Assembly: GCA_029881895.1 (NCBI GenBank)
Contig: JAOULS010000004.1
Span: 1 to 40,842, forward strand
Direction of reading: 5' to 3'
Origin: Cyclobacteriaceae bacterium
GTDB taxonomy: Bacteria > Bacteroidota > Bacteroidia > Cytophagales > Cyclobacteriaceae
Length of the DNA stretch: 40,842 nucleotides
Below are positions 1 to 9,400 of this stretch, one piece after another. The translations under genes and the position numbers were made by a program. Each line of letters starts with the position of its first letter. The first letter of the stretch is position 1. The notes under the pieces are model-generated. The model saw only the letters and a program-made list of their open reading frames with translations. It was not told the DNA's origin and searched no databases.

Positions 1-1977
1 ACATTAGCTGAGACAAGAGCACTTGATCAGGCGAGAGATATGTATCAACTATCTGCAGATGCTGACCCGGATAATATATCAGGTAATTTTAAAGCAGGAA
101 ATGCCTTTTTGCAAACTGTTGGAAAGGATAGAGCGGCTAAATATTTTGAAAGAGTATTAGCTGCTGATCCAGAATATCGGTTTAACATATTATACTTAAT
201 AGGTAGAAGCTATCAGTACGGGCTTGATTTTGATAAAGCACTGGATTACTATAATCGTTATCGAACTAATTTAACGCAAAATGAAGGGTATAGAGGTAAT
301 GATAAAACTTCATTGGCCGAGGTTGATCGTAGAATTTACGAATCTCGAAACGGAAAAGAATTTGTTGCTAACCCGGCTCATTATGCAGTAGTTAATGTTG
401 GGTCTGCCATCAATTCAGAGTCAAGAGAATATGGTCCTGTTATAAATGAAGACGAAACATTAATGGTGTTTACTTCAAGACGACAAGATGGTAACCTAAA
501 TGAAAATGTGGCCGATGATAACGTACCTTACGAAGATATATTTATTTCTCATAAAAAAGATGGTAAATGGCAGTATGCTCAAAATATAGGAGATATTGTG
601 AATTCAGAATACCATGATTCAAATTTAGCGCTCTCTGCTGCTGGGGATCAATTGTTTTTATATAGTGATGAAAATAATGGAGATATATATACTTCAAAAA
701 AACTTGCTGATGACACATGGACAACCCCTGAGCCTTTAAATGATAATATTAACTCAAGCTATGCCGAAAAGTCAGTTAGCCTTTCTAGTGATGGGAGTAT
801 GCTTTTCTTTTCGAGTAATAGGCCTTCTCATGTAGGGGATGTAGAAAATACAGATATTTATTACTGTACAAAAGATAAAAATGGTGAATGGGCAAGACCA
901 AAATCTCTGGGCGAGGAGATAAATACAGAGTTTGATGAAGATGCTCCATTTATAGATTACGATGGAGTAACGCTTTATTTTAGTTCGAATGGCAGAAAAG
1001 GAATGGGAGGATTTGATATTTTTAGGTCGGTTTATGATAGTATAGAAGGCGTATGGGGTGCACCACAAAATATTGGGTATCCTATTAACACTCCAGACGA
1101 TGACATCTACTTTGTAAGTACTAAAGATGGACAAAGAGGATACTATGCTTCTGTAAGAGAAGATGGTATGGGGTATACTGATATATATATGGTAACTATT
1201 TTAAAAGATGGAGAAGATGTAAATCAAGTAGGGTCAAAAGAAGTTGAACCTCCGAAGGTAGAAGAACCAATAACAGATATTGAAATCGAAAAGGTAGATA
1301 TTCAAGAAGTAAAACCAAAAGAACCTGAGTTATCATTACAGCCAGTGATTTTGACTGTAAATGTTTTAGATGCAAGTACAGAAGTTCCTATGGATGCTAA
1401 AATAAGTTTAAGAACAGCAGGTGATAATCGTATAGTAGGTTCAAAAAGAGCGAGTATGGGTGTTTATACGTTCACTATTAATAATACCGCAAGTACTGAA
1501 TATATGTTGTCAGTAGAATATACTGGATATGTGTTTAGTAACACCAAGCTTAATATTGAAGCAGTAGCAGGAGTTGCACCTAAACAAATGTCGAGGACGA
1601 TAAACTTGAAAAAAGTACAAAAAAGTGTAGGTGTGAGTAAAGTGTTGAGAAATATTTATTTTAAATTTAATAAAGCCACTTTCACTACCGATTCATATAC
1701 AGAGCTTAATAAGTTAGAAAAAATGCTTTCAGATAACGCTTCGATAATAGTAGAGATATCAGGTCATACGGATGCTATTGGAAATGATAATTACAATAAA
1801 AAACTATCACAACTCAGGGCCGAAGCAGTAGTTCGGTACTTGATTGAGAAAGGTATAGACCAAAGAAGGTTGACCGCAGTGGGACATGGAGAAGAAAAGC
1901 CATTAGCGAGTAATGATGATGAGAATGAAGGGAGAGAGATAAATCGCAGAGTGGAATTTAAGATTTTAAATAATTAA
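1..1977 (+). CDS. PorE-like TPR/PD40/OmpA outer-membrane protein (5' partial)
   Basis: The frame is open from base 1 (reading TLAETRALD...), so the true start lies upstream; the first in-window ATG at 40 is inside the gene. The order of parts is TPR-like helices (the AAKYFERVLAADPEYRF and ALDYYNRYRTN stretches, about residues 30-95), then PD40/WD40-like blades with SSDGSMLFFSSNR-type motifs (about 140-415), a carboxypeptidase-regulatory-like beta domain (about 450-540), and a C-terminal OmpA domain (about 560-658) with GHTD and a downstream LRAEAV arginine expected to hold peptidoglycan. This is the domain order described for PorE of the type IX secretion system. The neighbouring porT supports a role in secretion or envelope anchoring. 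The N-terminal signal/lipobox is outside the window. Domain calls are firm; the PorE assignment is inference. Confidence 0.85.
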   Translation, partial: TLAETRALDQARDMYQLSADADPDNISGNFKAGNAFLQTVGKDRAAKYFERVLAADPEYRFNILYLIGRSYQYGLDFDKALDYYNRYRTNLTQNEGYRGNDKTSLAEVDRRIYESRNGKEFVANPAHYAVVNVGSAINSESREYGPVINEDETLMVFTSRRQDGNLNENVADDNVPYEDIFISHKKDGKWQYAQNIGDIVNSEYHDSNLALSAAGDQLFLYSDENNGDIYTSKKLADDTWTTPEPLNDNINSSYAEKSVSLSSDGSMLFFSSNRPSHVGDVENTDIYYCTKDKNGEWARPKSLGEEINTEFDEDAPFIDYDGVTLYFSSNGRKGMGGFDIFRSVYDSIEGVWGAPQNIGYPINTPDDDIYFVSTKDGQRGYYASVREDGMGYTDIYMVTILKDGEDVNQVGSKEVEPPKVEEPITDIEIEKVDIQEVKPKEPELSLQPVILTVNVLDASTEVPMDAKISLRTAGDNRIVGSKRASMGVYTFTINNTASTEYMLSVEYTGYVFSNTKLNIEAVAGVAPKQMSRTINLKKVQKSVGVSKVLRNIYFKFNKATFTTDSYTELNKLEKMLSDNASIIVEISGHTDAIGNDNYNKKLSQLRAEAVVRYLIEKGIDQRRLTAVGHGEEKPLASNDDENEGREINRRVEFKILNN

Positions 1978-1997
1978 TAAGACATACAAATTGTCGA

Positions 1998-2032
1998 AGC
2001 CTTGGTTTTTTATTCTAGATCAAGGCTTTTTT
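1998..2032 (+). terminator. Rho-independent terminator after the PorE-like gene
   Basis: A 7-bp stem (AGCCTTG at 1998-2004 with CAAGGCT at 2021-2027) encloses a 16-nt T-rich loop and is followed directly by a run of T. It lies 20 bp after the stop, which separates the first gene from the ubiE-porT unit. Confidence 0.75.
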
Positions 2033-2103
2033 ATTTAATATCCCTTTTAATACATCAAACTTAATAAGATATTTGCGCACCAAACATCTAGGTAAATTAA
2101 AAA

Positions 2104-2826
2104 ATGACAGTACTACCGTATAAAGAACAGCAAGCTGGAAAAAAAGAACAAGTTGCTGATATGTTTAACAATATTAGCCGGAAGTATGATTTTTTAAATC
2201 ATTTTTTAAGTCTAGGTATTGATATTCTTTGGAGAAAAAAAGCGATTCGTCTATTAAAGAAGGATCAACCTAAATTGATATTAGACATAGCTACAGGTAC
2301 AGGAGACTTTGCCATCGAAGCGTTGAGTCTTAATCCAGATAAAGTTATTGGAGTAGATATTTCCGAAGGTATGTTGGAAGTCGGGAAAGAAAAAATGAAA
2401 AGAAAGGGATTCGAGGATAAAATTGAACTTCAAATGGGAGACTCGGAAAAATTATTGTTTGAGGATAATAAATTTGATGCCGTAATCGTTTCTTTTGGTG
2501 TGAGGAATTTCGAAAACCTAAGAAAAGGTTTGGAAGATATGAACAGGGTGCTGAAAAAAGGAGGTAAGGTGGTGATTGTAGAGTTTTCAAAACCTAAAAT
2601 TTTTCCTTTAAAACAAATATATAATTTCTATTTTAAATTTGTTTTACCAAAAATTGGCAGATTAGTTTCAAAAGATAACGCAGCGTATACCTATCTTCCA
2701 GAATCAGTTCAAAACTTTCCTGATGGAGATGATTTTTTAAAAATATTTTCAGAATCAGGGTTTAATAATACTAAATGTATACCATTAACATTCGGCATCA
2801 GTTCAATTTATATGGGCGAAAAATAA
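2104..2826 (+). CDS. ubiE: Demethylmenaquinone methyltransferase UbiE/MenG
   Basis: A class I SAM-dependent methyltransferase of 240 residues, the usual UbiE/COQ5 length. It should methylate demethylmenaquinone in the last step of menaquinone synthesis; Bacteroidota use menaquinone. Visible motifs are the N-terminal MFNNISRKYDFLNHFLSLG family signature, the SAM-binding LDIATGTGD (about residues 60-68), the acidic VIGVDIS strand, VSFGVRNF, and the C-terminal YTYLPESVQNFPDG signature. The ATG at 2104 follows an A-rich leader. The terminator upstream suggests transcription starts in 2033-2103, but I see no convincing promoter there. The 3' end overlaps the start of porT by 52 bp, so the two are probably cotranscribed. 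Confidence 0.95.
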   Translation: MTVLPYKEQQAGKKEQVADMFNNISRKYDFLNHFLSLGIDILWRKKAIRLLKKDQPKLILDIATGTGDFAIEALSLNPDKVIGVDISEGMLEVGKEKMKRKGFEDKIELQMGDSEKLLFEDNKFDAVIVSFGVRNFENLRKGLEDMNRVLKKGGKVVIVEFSKPKIFPLKQIYNFYFKFVLPKIGRLVSKDNAAYTYLPESVQNFPDGDDFLKIFSESGFNNTKCIPLTFGISSIYMGEK

Positions 2827-3512
2827 TCGTTTTATTTTTTGTTGTTTTTGTATGCTTTAATTCTTCATTTGCACAGCTAAGGCAGCCCAATATGAATAAC
2901 CCTGAGTATGATAATCGTATGATTAGCTATGGGTTTTTAATTGGTTTGCATACTTCTGGATACCAGTTAAAGTATGCAGATGCATTTGATACAATAGATT
3001 CACTACACTCAATACAAACTATAACGTCTCCAGGGTTTTCACTTGGGTTTATTGTCAACCTCAGGTTAACACAGTTTTTAGATCTTCGACTGTTGCCCAA
3101 GGTAGCCTTTTACGAACATGCATTACAATTTATTAGAACAAATGACCCTACTTTGAATGAAACAGTAGAGAGTACGGTTGTAGAATTCCCTTTAATCTTA
3201 AAATATAAGTCGGTCAGAAAAGGTAATTTTGGCATGTATTTAGTAGGTGGAGCTAAATATGGTTTAGAGGCATCGGGCAAAAACAACGAAAATCAAAACT
3301 CAAATGACGAATTATTTATTCAAGGAAGTAATTTGTCGTTAGATTTTGGGTTTGGTTTCGATATATATTATCCCTTATTTAAATTTTCGCCTGAATTAAG
3401 ATTTTCTAGAGGTATGTCAAATATGTTATTATCAGGTAAAACAAATGATCTAAGCTTAGGGATTAAAAGCTTAAATATTAATACGATTACACTTTATTTT
3501 TTATTTCAGTAA
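2775..3512 (+). CDS. porT: PorT-family outer-membrane beta-barrel (type IX secretion/gliding)
   Basis: A 245-residue exported protein. After a short basic lead (GRKIIV) comes a hydrophobic segment ending SSFAQ, a plausible signal peptidase site, then alternating beta-strand sequence typical of 8-strand barrels and ending in aromatic LYFLFQ. Length and the position directly after ubiE fit PorT/SprT, needed for type IX secretion and gliding in Bacteroidota. The only canonical in-frame start that keeps the signal peptide is the ATG at 2775, inside ubiE, so translation is probably coupled. The SDR gene begins 8 bp after the stop. The family call rests on synteny, barrel character and recalled sequence pattern; generic PorT-like barrels are the alternative. 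Confidence 0.8.
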   Translation: MYTINIRHQFNLYGRKIIVLFFVVFVCFNSSFAQLRQPNMNNPEYDNRMISYGFLIGLHTSGYQLKYADAFDTIDSLHSIQTITSPGFSLGFIVNLRLTQFLDLRLLPKVAFYEHALQFIRTNDPTLNETVESTVVEFPLILKYKSVRKGNFGMYLVGGAKYGLEASGKNNENQNSNDELFIQGSNLSLDFGFGFDIYYPLFKFSPELRFSRGMSNMLLSGKTNDLSLGIKSLNINTITLYFLFQ

Positions 3513-3520
3513 AACAAACT

Positions 3521-4267
3521 ATGGCATCTACTATATTAATTACAGGAGCTACTTCAGGAATAGGGTTAGAAACAGCTCGTTTACTCTCAAAAAATGGATT
3601 TGACCTAATATTGTGTGGTAGAAGAGAAGATCGATTAATCAATTTGAAAAAGGAGTTAGGTGAGTTTTCAAAAGTAACCACTCTAAAGTTTGATGTTAGA
3701 GATCAACAAGAGGTCGTACAAGCACTTGGGAGTATAGATATTACTCCAGACGTATTGTTAAATAATGCAGGTAATGCACATGGTTTAAGTGCTATTCAAG
3801 ACGGTGATACATCAGATTGGGACGCTATGATAGACATCAATGTTAAAGGGCTATTATACGTGTCAAAAGCGATTATACCTTCTATGATAGAAAAGGGAGG
3901 GGGACATATTATCAATATTGGATCAATTGCAGGAAAAGAGGTATATCCTAATGGAAATGTTTATTGTGCTTCAAAATATGCTGTTGATGCCATTTCCCAG
4001 GGAATGAGAATTGACTTGAATAAAAATGGAATACGTGTATCGTCCATTAATCCTGGAATGGTAGAAACTGAGTTTGCCAAAGTGCGATTTAAAGGAGATG
4101 AAGAATTAGCGAATAATGCTTATAAGGGATATCAACCCTTAAAGCCTGAAGATATAGCTGATATTATTCATTTTATTATTACTCGACCCAAGCATGTAAA
4201 CATTGCAGATTTATTAGTGCTTCCTACAGCACAGGCTACTACTTCTGTCTTCAATAAGAATTTGTAG
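3521..4267 (+). CDS. Short-chain dehydrogenase/reductase (YdfG-like)
   Basis: A classical SDR of 248 residues with the Rossmann nucleotide loop TGATSGIG (8-15 region), NNAG (81-84), catalytic Ser135, and the YCASK pair Tyr148/Lys152. The basic CGRREDR after the second beta strand favours NADP(H). The LSKNGFDLILCGRR and INPGMVETEF stretches resemble the YdfG group, which oxidises serine, allo-threonine and 3-hydroxy acids; the actual substrate cannot be read from sequence. It starts 8 bp after porT and is probably in the same transcript. Its last 17 bp overlap the convergent hydrolase gene. Confidence 0.88.
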   Translation: MASTILITGATSGIGLETARLLSKNGFDLILCGRREDRLINLKKELGEFSKVTTLKFDVRDQQEVVQALGSIDITPDVLLNNAGNAHGLSAIQDGDTSDWDAMIDINVKGLLYVSKAIIPSMIEKGGGHIINIGSIAGKEVYPNGNVYCASKYAVDAISQGMRIDLNKNGIRVSSINPGMVETEFAKVRFKGDEELANNAYKGYQPLKPEDIADIIHFIITRPKHVNIADLLVLPTAQATTSVFNKNL

Positions 4268-4898
4268 CAATTTTCATTAATGTTTGTTTGTGGATAATGT
4301 GATTTCCATCAAAAACGATGGTGATAAGGGTAATACCTATTTCTTTTATGATTTTCTGCTGATCGTCAAAGTGTAGAGGAGTTAAAAATTCATCTTTTTC
4401 TCCGTAGACATTAATGATTTCAATCTCATCATATCGTTTTTTTGTATATTCTGGTTTCATATCATCAGGAAATATACCTGACCATAATATTAATCGGTCA
4501 GCTTTCACTTCTGATTGAGCTATCCACCTTGACACGGTAGCTGTACCCTGAGAAAATCCTAAAAAAGTAATTTTCACATTTTCTTTCAATTTACTTACTA
4601 CCTCATGGTATACTACATTTAGATAGTTTACATAATTCTCAATGTCAGATAACCTATCTTCTTTGGTCATCCATGTAGCACCTACTCTCCCAGAGTATCC
4701 TGATAAATAATATCTAGACAGACCTTCAGGGGCTACAATGTAGTATTGATCAGGATCTAAATCTTGAAATTTTTTAATAAAATATTGAGCGAGCTGCCCG
4801 TGACCATGTAACACTATCCATAGTTCTTTGGCAGTTTCTGGATTTCCCGTTTCAAAATACCGTGATTTATGGAGAAAGGAAATACTACGTTCATTCAT
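4251..4898 (-). CDS. Alpha/beta hydrolase, carboxylesterase/phospholipase-like
   Basis: A 215-residue cytoplasmic protein with no signal peptide. It shows the oxyanion-side HGHGQ (31-35), the nucleophile elbow GFSQG with Ser116, an acid candidate in YGEKDEF (about Asp169) and a C-terminal DGNH (His200), the usual order of the catalytic triad. The layout resembles the small carboxylesterase/lysophospholipase (YpfH/EstB) group; the substrate is unknown. The gene is convergent with the SDR and shares 17 bp of coding with it. A strong terminator for the upstream gene lies just before its start, so it probably has its own promoter within or around that hairpin. Confidence 0.82.
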   Translation of the reverse strand: MNERSISFLHKSRYFETGNPETAKELWIVLHGHGQLAQYFIKKFQDLDPDQYYIVAPEGLSRYYLSGYSGRVGATWMTKEDRLSDIENYVNYLNVVYHEVVSKLKENVKITFLGFSQGTATVSRWIAQSEVKADRLILWSGIFPDDMKPEYTKKRYDEIEIINVYGEKDEFLTPLHFDDQQKIIKEIGITLITIVFDGNHIIHKQTLMKIATNSY

Positions 4899-4909
4899 AT
4901 TGATAAGTC

Positions 4910-4956
4910 AAAAAAAATCCTGAATGTCAGTATCTAAATACTTGACATTCAGGATT
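4910..4956 (-). terminator. Strong hairpin terminator of the 4981-19081 minus-strand block
   Basis: A perfect 14-bp inverted repeat (4916-4929 with 4943-4956, arm AATCCTGAATGTCA). It is extended inward by four more pairs (4930-4933 with 4938-4941) around a CTAA loop, with one bulged base. On the minus strand it is followed by a T run (complement of 4910-4915). It lies 24 bp after the stop of the small secreted protein gene. Confidence 0.88.
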
Positions 4957-4980
4957 TGTAATCTTCAATGATAGTTATTA

Positions 4981-5412
4981 TTACCTTTTAAAACCTAGTG
5001 CGCTTCCTCCGCAATAATTAGCTGAATTTTCAAAAGTATATGTGATGTAATAGATTCCTGTCGTGTTACAAGGGTAATTCATGCCACTTAAGTATTGACC
5101 ATTATATACACTAGTTCCTACTTTTTGACGTTTAGAGTCATATAATGTAACAACAATTCCATCTGTCGTTTCTCCTTCTGCACAAATATTTATCATATAT
5201 TGTGTCCCCTTGGTGAATACATAAGAGTACTCAACTTTAGACTTACCACCTCCGGCACCATCAATTTTATAACTCTTTAAAAAATTGAACCCAGAAGATA
5301 ATTTAGGAATACAGGTGTTTGTATATGTATCTGCATTGCATTGTGCATTTGCATTAACACTTACGAAACTCAACGCTGTTCCTAGGGTTAGTAAATAGAA
5401 TAATTTTTTCAT
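4981..5412 (-). CDS. Small secreted cysteine-containing protein, unknown function
   Basis: 143 residues with a clean Sec signal peptide: MKKLF start, hydrophobic core, cleavage after NANAQ near residue 24. The mature part is beta-rich with five cysteines (in QCN, TCI, ICA, PCN and YCGG), so disulfides are likely outside the cytoplasm. The sections YMINICAEGETTDGIVVTLYD and TGIYYITYTFE look like the PPC-type beta-sandwich found at the ends of secreted Bacteroidota proteins, but I do not recognise a named family. It lies 28 bp after the lipoprotein gene on the same strand and ends in the strong terminator, so it is probably the last gene of that unit. Confidence 0.75.
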   Translation of the reverse strand: MKKLFYLLTLGTALSFVSVNANAQCNADTYTNTCIPKLSSGFNFLKSYKIDGAGGGKSKVEYSYVFTKGTQYMINICAEGETTDGIVVTLYDSKRQKVGTSVYNGQYLSGMNYPCNTTGIYYITYTFENSANYCGGSALGFKR

Positions 5413-5440
5413 ACACTAATTTTTTTCTATTAATTTGTAT

Positions 5441-6349
5441 TTAGCTTATAATCTTACTTCTAATTTTAGCAGTAACATTTTTTATCTCTTCAACATTTGC
5501 ATCAGTAATATTTACATTACTTTCACTATTGTCATGAATTACCATTATACCATCAACGATTTCCATTGTTGACTCTTTATAGATAGTCGTAATTTCAATA
5601 GTATCAAAAGATGCTTGTAACTCTAAAATATCAATCATAAACGCTGCTATATCAGGAAATGATTCACTATAAAATGACAGTAATAGTACTATGTTTTCTA
5701 ATATAATTTTTTGTTCTCCTATTTTTTCCTGCAATTCTTTATTGCTAGGATTTTTTGAAGATACTTGACAGGTAATATGCATAGCTTCTAACCATCCTCC
5801 TGCTAATAGCAGCACACTTAAATGTGAACGATCTTGTTCTTGCAAGTAAGTGTTGATAGCATTGAAGTTTTGAGTAGTCACCAATAATAATGAATCTAAA
5901 TTATTACTATTGGTAGCTAATTTACCTATCGTTTCAATATCAAAAAATTGTCCAATATTTAACCCATCGGCCATGCTCTTAATAGAAGACATATAGTCTA
6001 ATCCATCTTGATTTTGTGCATAAATATTGGTGTAGCCTAAATCTGTTCCATAAATACCTAAATTAAGTGCCTTACTATAGTTACTATTATACTTAGAGGT
6101 ATTGTTTGAAGCATTTAATATGCTAATATCATATTTCGTGCCAGACTCTTTTAGTAATACTGAAATCTCTAAAGGAGAAGGTATGGACTCAATAATCGCT
6201 GAAATAACTTCTGGAGATATTTCAGGGCCTTTTGATTGAGTAGAATCTGCTGCTAATTGATTTTCAAAATCATCTTGAGCCTGTTCGTCCTTACTAGGCC
6301 CACATGCAGCAATGCTCAACACTATTATTCCTATTAATAATTTTTTCAT
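5441..6349 (-). CDS. Conserved lipoprotein of unknown function
   Basis: The start is set at the ATG at 6349 because it gives a textbook lipoprotein signal (MKKLLIGIIVLSIAAC, lipobox IAAC). The longer frame from a TTG at 6373 would bury that signal. The mature protein (about 285 residues) has an acidic, low-complexity tether (DEQAQDDFENQL) and then a mostly helical body with NLGIYGTDLGYTNIYAQNQ and LLLAGGWLEAMHI stretches. I associate this pattern with lipoproteins of unknown function in Cytophagales; that is recollection, not a search. It begins 93 bp after the ABC transporter stop. A role with that transporter is inference from position. Confidence 0.75.
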   Translation of the reverse strand: MKKLLIGIIVLSIAACGPSKDEQAQDDFENQLAADSTQSKGPEISPEVISAIIESIPSPLEISVLLKESGTKYDISILNASNNTSKYNSNYSKALNLGIYGTDLGYTNIYAQNQDGLDYMSSIKSMADGLNIGQFFDIETIGKLATNSNNLDSLLLVTTQNFNAINTYLQEQDRSHLSVLLLAGGWLEAMHITCQVSSKNPSNKELQEKIGEQKIILENIVLLLSFYSESFPDIAAFMIDILELQASFDTIEITTIYKESTMEIVDGIMVIHDNSESNVNITDANVEEIKNVTAKIRSKIIS

Positions 6350-6393
6350 ATACTTTTTGTTAACCATAAACAAAATTAAAAATTCATTTAAGT

Positions 6394-6417
6394 ATTACAA
6401 ACATTAAATCTTGTAAT
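6394..6417. repeat. Short inverted repeat between ABC gene and lipoprotein gene
   Basis: ATTACAA (6394-6400) pairs with TTGTAAT (6411-6417) across a 10-nt spacer. There is no T run after it on the minus strand, so it is not an obvious terminator. It could be an operator for a lipoprotein promoter or a chance match in A+T-rich DNA. Confidence 0.25.
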
Positions 6418-6442
6418 TGCTAATATATAGTTATTTCAAATA

Positions 6443-9400
6443 TTATTCTTTCTTTTTAAAGAATTTAACTTTATCGAATGAAGATAAGAATTTTCTTAGT
6501 AATTCGAAATACAATGTTATGTAGAAAATTAATGTCATCATCCATATTACAGCTAAATTAAACCCATAAGTATCAAAATATTGACCCCCTATATGTTTTA
6601 CTGGTGCGAAAAAATGTGTTCTGTAATCAAGGAAATGATTTGGGTTATCTGGATCATGATAAATAGGATCAATTTGTTGTAACAATTTGCCCTTATACTC
6701 GATTATTCGATCTTTTACACTTATGTTTCTCACAAAATCAGATAAGCTTTCGCTATAGTATTTGTTTTTATACTCATTTAAATTATAATCTCCAGATTTC
6801 TCTTTAAATAAAACGAATTTTTCTCTTGTATTAACTGCTTCATTGTAAGCATTTAAATATGTTTTTCTCAGTGCATCAAAGTAATTGGTGATAATCGTAT
6901 TAATAGAAGCATTGTATACTTCAATACTTAATGCTTTATCAATATCAATATCTTCTAGCCCAACTCTGAATTCTTCTTTGCTAATCTCTTCTTTTATGAT
7001 GTTTAAATCTTTTATTATAATCTGTTTAATCGAGTCACTTTCGGTGTCAATATTATCCAAAACATACTGATTTTTCTTTTTTAATTCTTTAATCAAATAG
7101 GACGATTTATAATCGGCTTGTAATTCTTGCTTCTCGTATTTGTAATATGGTTTAGAAAAATCATTTTCTTTGAATTGGTAAACAGCCATTGCTTCATAAG
7201 CCCATCTTGAAGCCATAAAATCAGCTACAATTGGCACTTTTCCTTTCGTGCTGATGATGTTGTTTAGTTTATCAAAACTAAAAAGCAATCCACTTAAAAT
7301 CATTTGGGGAATAAGAAGAAGTGGTATTATTACATAGACTGTAACCGCAGAATTGAAAGCGGATGATATATTTAACCCTATTACGTTCGACATACATGAA
7401 ACTGAAAATAGCACGAGCCAAAAGCTAAAAGTCATTCCATGAATTTCTAGTATTAGATTACCAATCAATACAAACATAAATGTTTGTATGGCAGACATTG
7501 TGAACAGGATTAATAATTTTGAAAACAAATAACTGTTCCAACTTAGGTTTAAGAAAGATTCTCTTTTAAGTATCTTCCTATCTCGAATAATTTCCTCTGC
7601 ACTTACCGTTAGTCCCATAAATAAAGCTACAACAATACTCATCAGCATAAAAGCGGGAATATTTTCGTTAAATCGAAAGATATATTCGTCTCCAGATGGT
7701 GAACTTTTATATCGAATAATAAATGCTAATATTATTGCGAGTAGGGGGGCTTCTAATAAGTTTATTAATAGGTATTGTTTGTTACTGAGCTTAGATAGGG
7801 TGTCTCTAATCGTAAATATTATAGTTTGCTTTAGTTTAGATGGGATGTTTAAAGACTGAGGAGGAGCTTCCTTTACATCTTCAATTTTTTCTATTTTAAA
7901 CTTGTCTAGATATTGTTCGTTCCATTGTGGAGGACTAATCTTTCTCTTATTGGTAAGTTGTCCGTATTCGTCAACAACTTTGGCTTCAATTATATTAAAA
8001 ATCTGTTCTGGATTTACATTTCCACACGTTTCGCATTGTCCCCTTTGGCTATCTACTTGATGAGTAGCTTCTTTGAAATGCGTAACAGCATGTATTGGAT
8101 TGCCATAAAAAATAGGATATCCACCAGTATCCATAATATACATCTTGTCAAACATTTTGTAGATGTCTGATGATGGTTGATGTATAACTACAAATATTAA
8201 TTTTCCTTTGAGAGAAAGTTCTTTTAATAAATCAATAACATTTTCAGAATCCCTAGATGATAAACCTGATGTTGGCTCATCTACAAACATAATAGCAGGT
8301 TCCCTTATTAGTTCTAGTGCAATATTTAATCGCTTCCTTTGTCCACCACTGATTGTTTTATCTAAAATACTTCCTACTTTAAGATTTTTTCGTTGATCTA
8401 ACCCCAAACTAGTAAGAACATTCATTACACGTTCATCCAGTTCTTTTTCTGACATGCTCGCAAAACATAGTTTGGCATTGTAATAGAGGTTCTCATATAC
8501 GGTTAACTCTTCTATAAGAAGGTCATCTTGAGCAATGTATCCTATTACTCCTTGTACTTTGTCTTCTTGTGTGTGAATGTTAAAGCCATTAATGAGTAGT
8601 TCACCCTCAGTAGGTTTTTCAATACCTGCAAGAACATTTAATAAGGTGGTTTTTCCAGCACCACTAGCCCCCATTATACCTATAAGTTTACCAGGACCTT
8701 CTGAAATATTTACATCTCTAAGACCAATGCCTCCATTTGGAAATTTAAATACAATGTTATTAGCATTAAAAGAAATGTTGCTAACTTTTAAATCAGATAT
8801 AAAGTGAATTATAAGGTCGCTGTAGTAAAGAGCACCTCCAGAAGGTGTTTTTACGGTACTACCTTGTGAAAATAAATATACGCGATTGGTAAGCATTATG
8901 AAGCCATTCATTACAATTTCATTGCTGCCCAAATACTTCACGAAGTACATGTCTACAGTCTTTAGCCTCATGAAAATTAGATTACCATCTAATTCTGCCT
9001 GAAAGTGTTTCGCCTTATTTATTTCAATGGGCAATCCTGCTTCATCAGTTTCTATTTTCTCATCTTCATTGATATTCTTTGTTTCAACTTCATTTTTATT
9101 TACTAATAAAATGTCGTCATATTGAAGTTTTTCGGTGTCTTCTTGTAATACAAAGCTTTCAATAAGTTTATACTCGTCTTTTATTATATTAAATACCGAT
9201 GAGATGGTATCAATAATTCCCATTCGTTGAGGAGTGAAATTTTTATCAGAACCAACAAGTTCAAGAATTTTCACCAACACAACCACTTTTTGTTTTTGAG
9301 TGAGTGTTTTATTAATTTTTTTACAAAGCCCTAAAGTTTTTACTGAATCCCTTACAGATGTGAGTTTTCTTTTCTTTTTGGGAGCTTCTTCTTCATTTTT

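Noticed and set aside
772-1134. 120-residue minus-strand open frame
   Set aside because: Antisense to clear PD40 repeats, with Ile/Tyr/Phe-rich composition and no start context.
2033-2103. Promoter for ubiE around AAGATATTTGCG
   Set aside because: Resembles the TANNTTTG element but with a mismatch and no convincing -33 partner.
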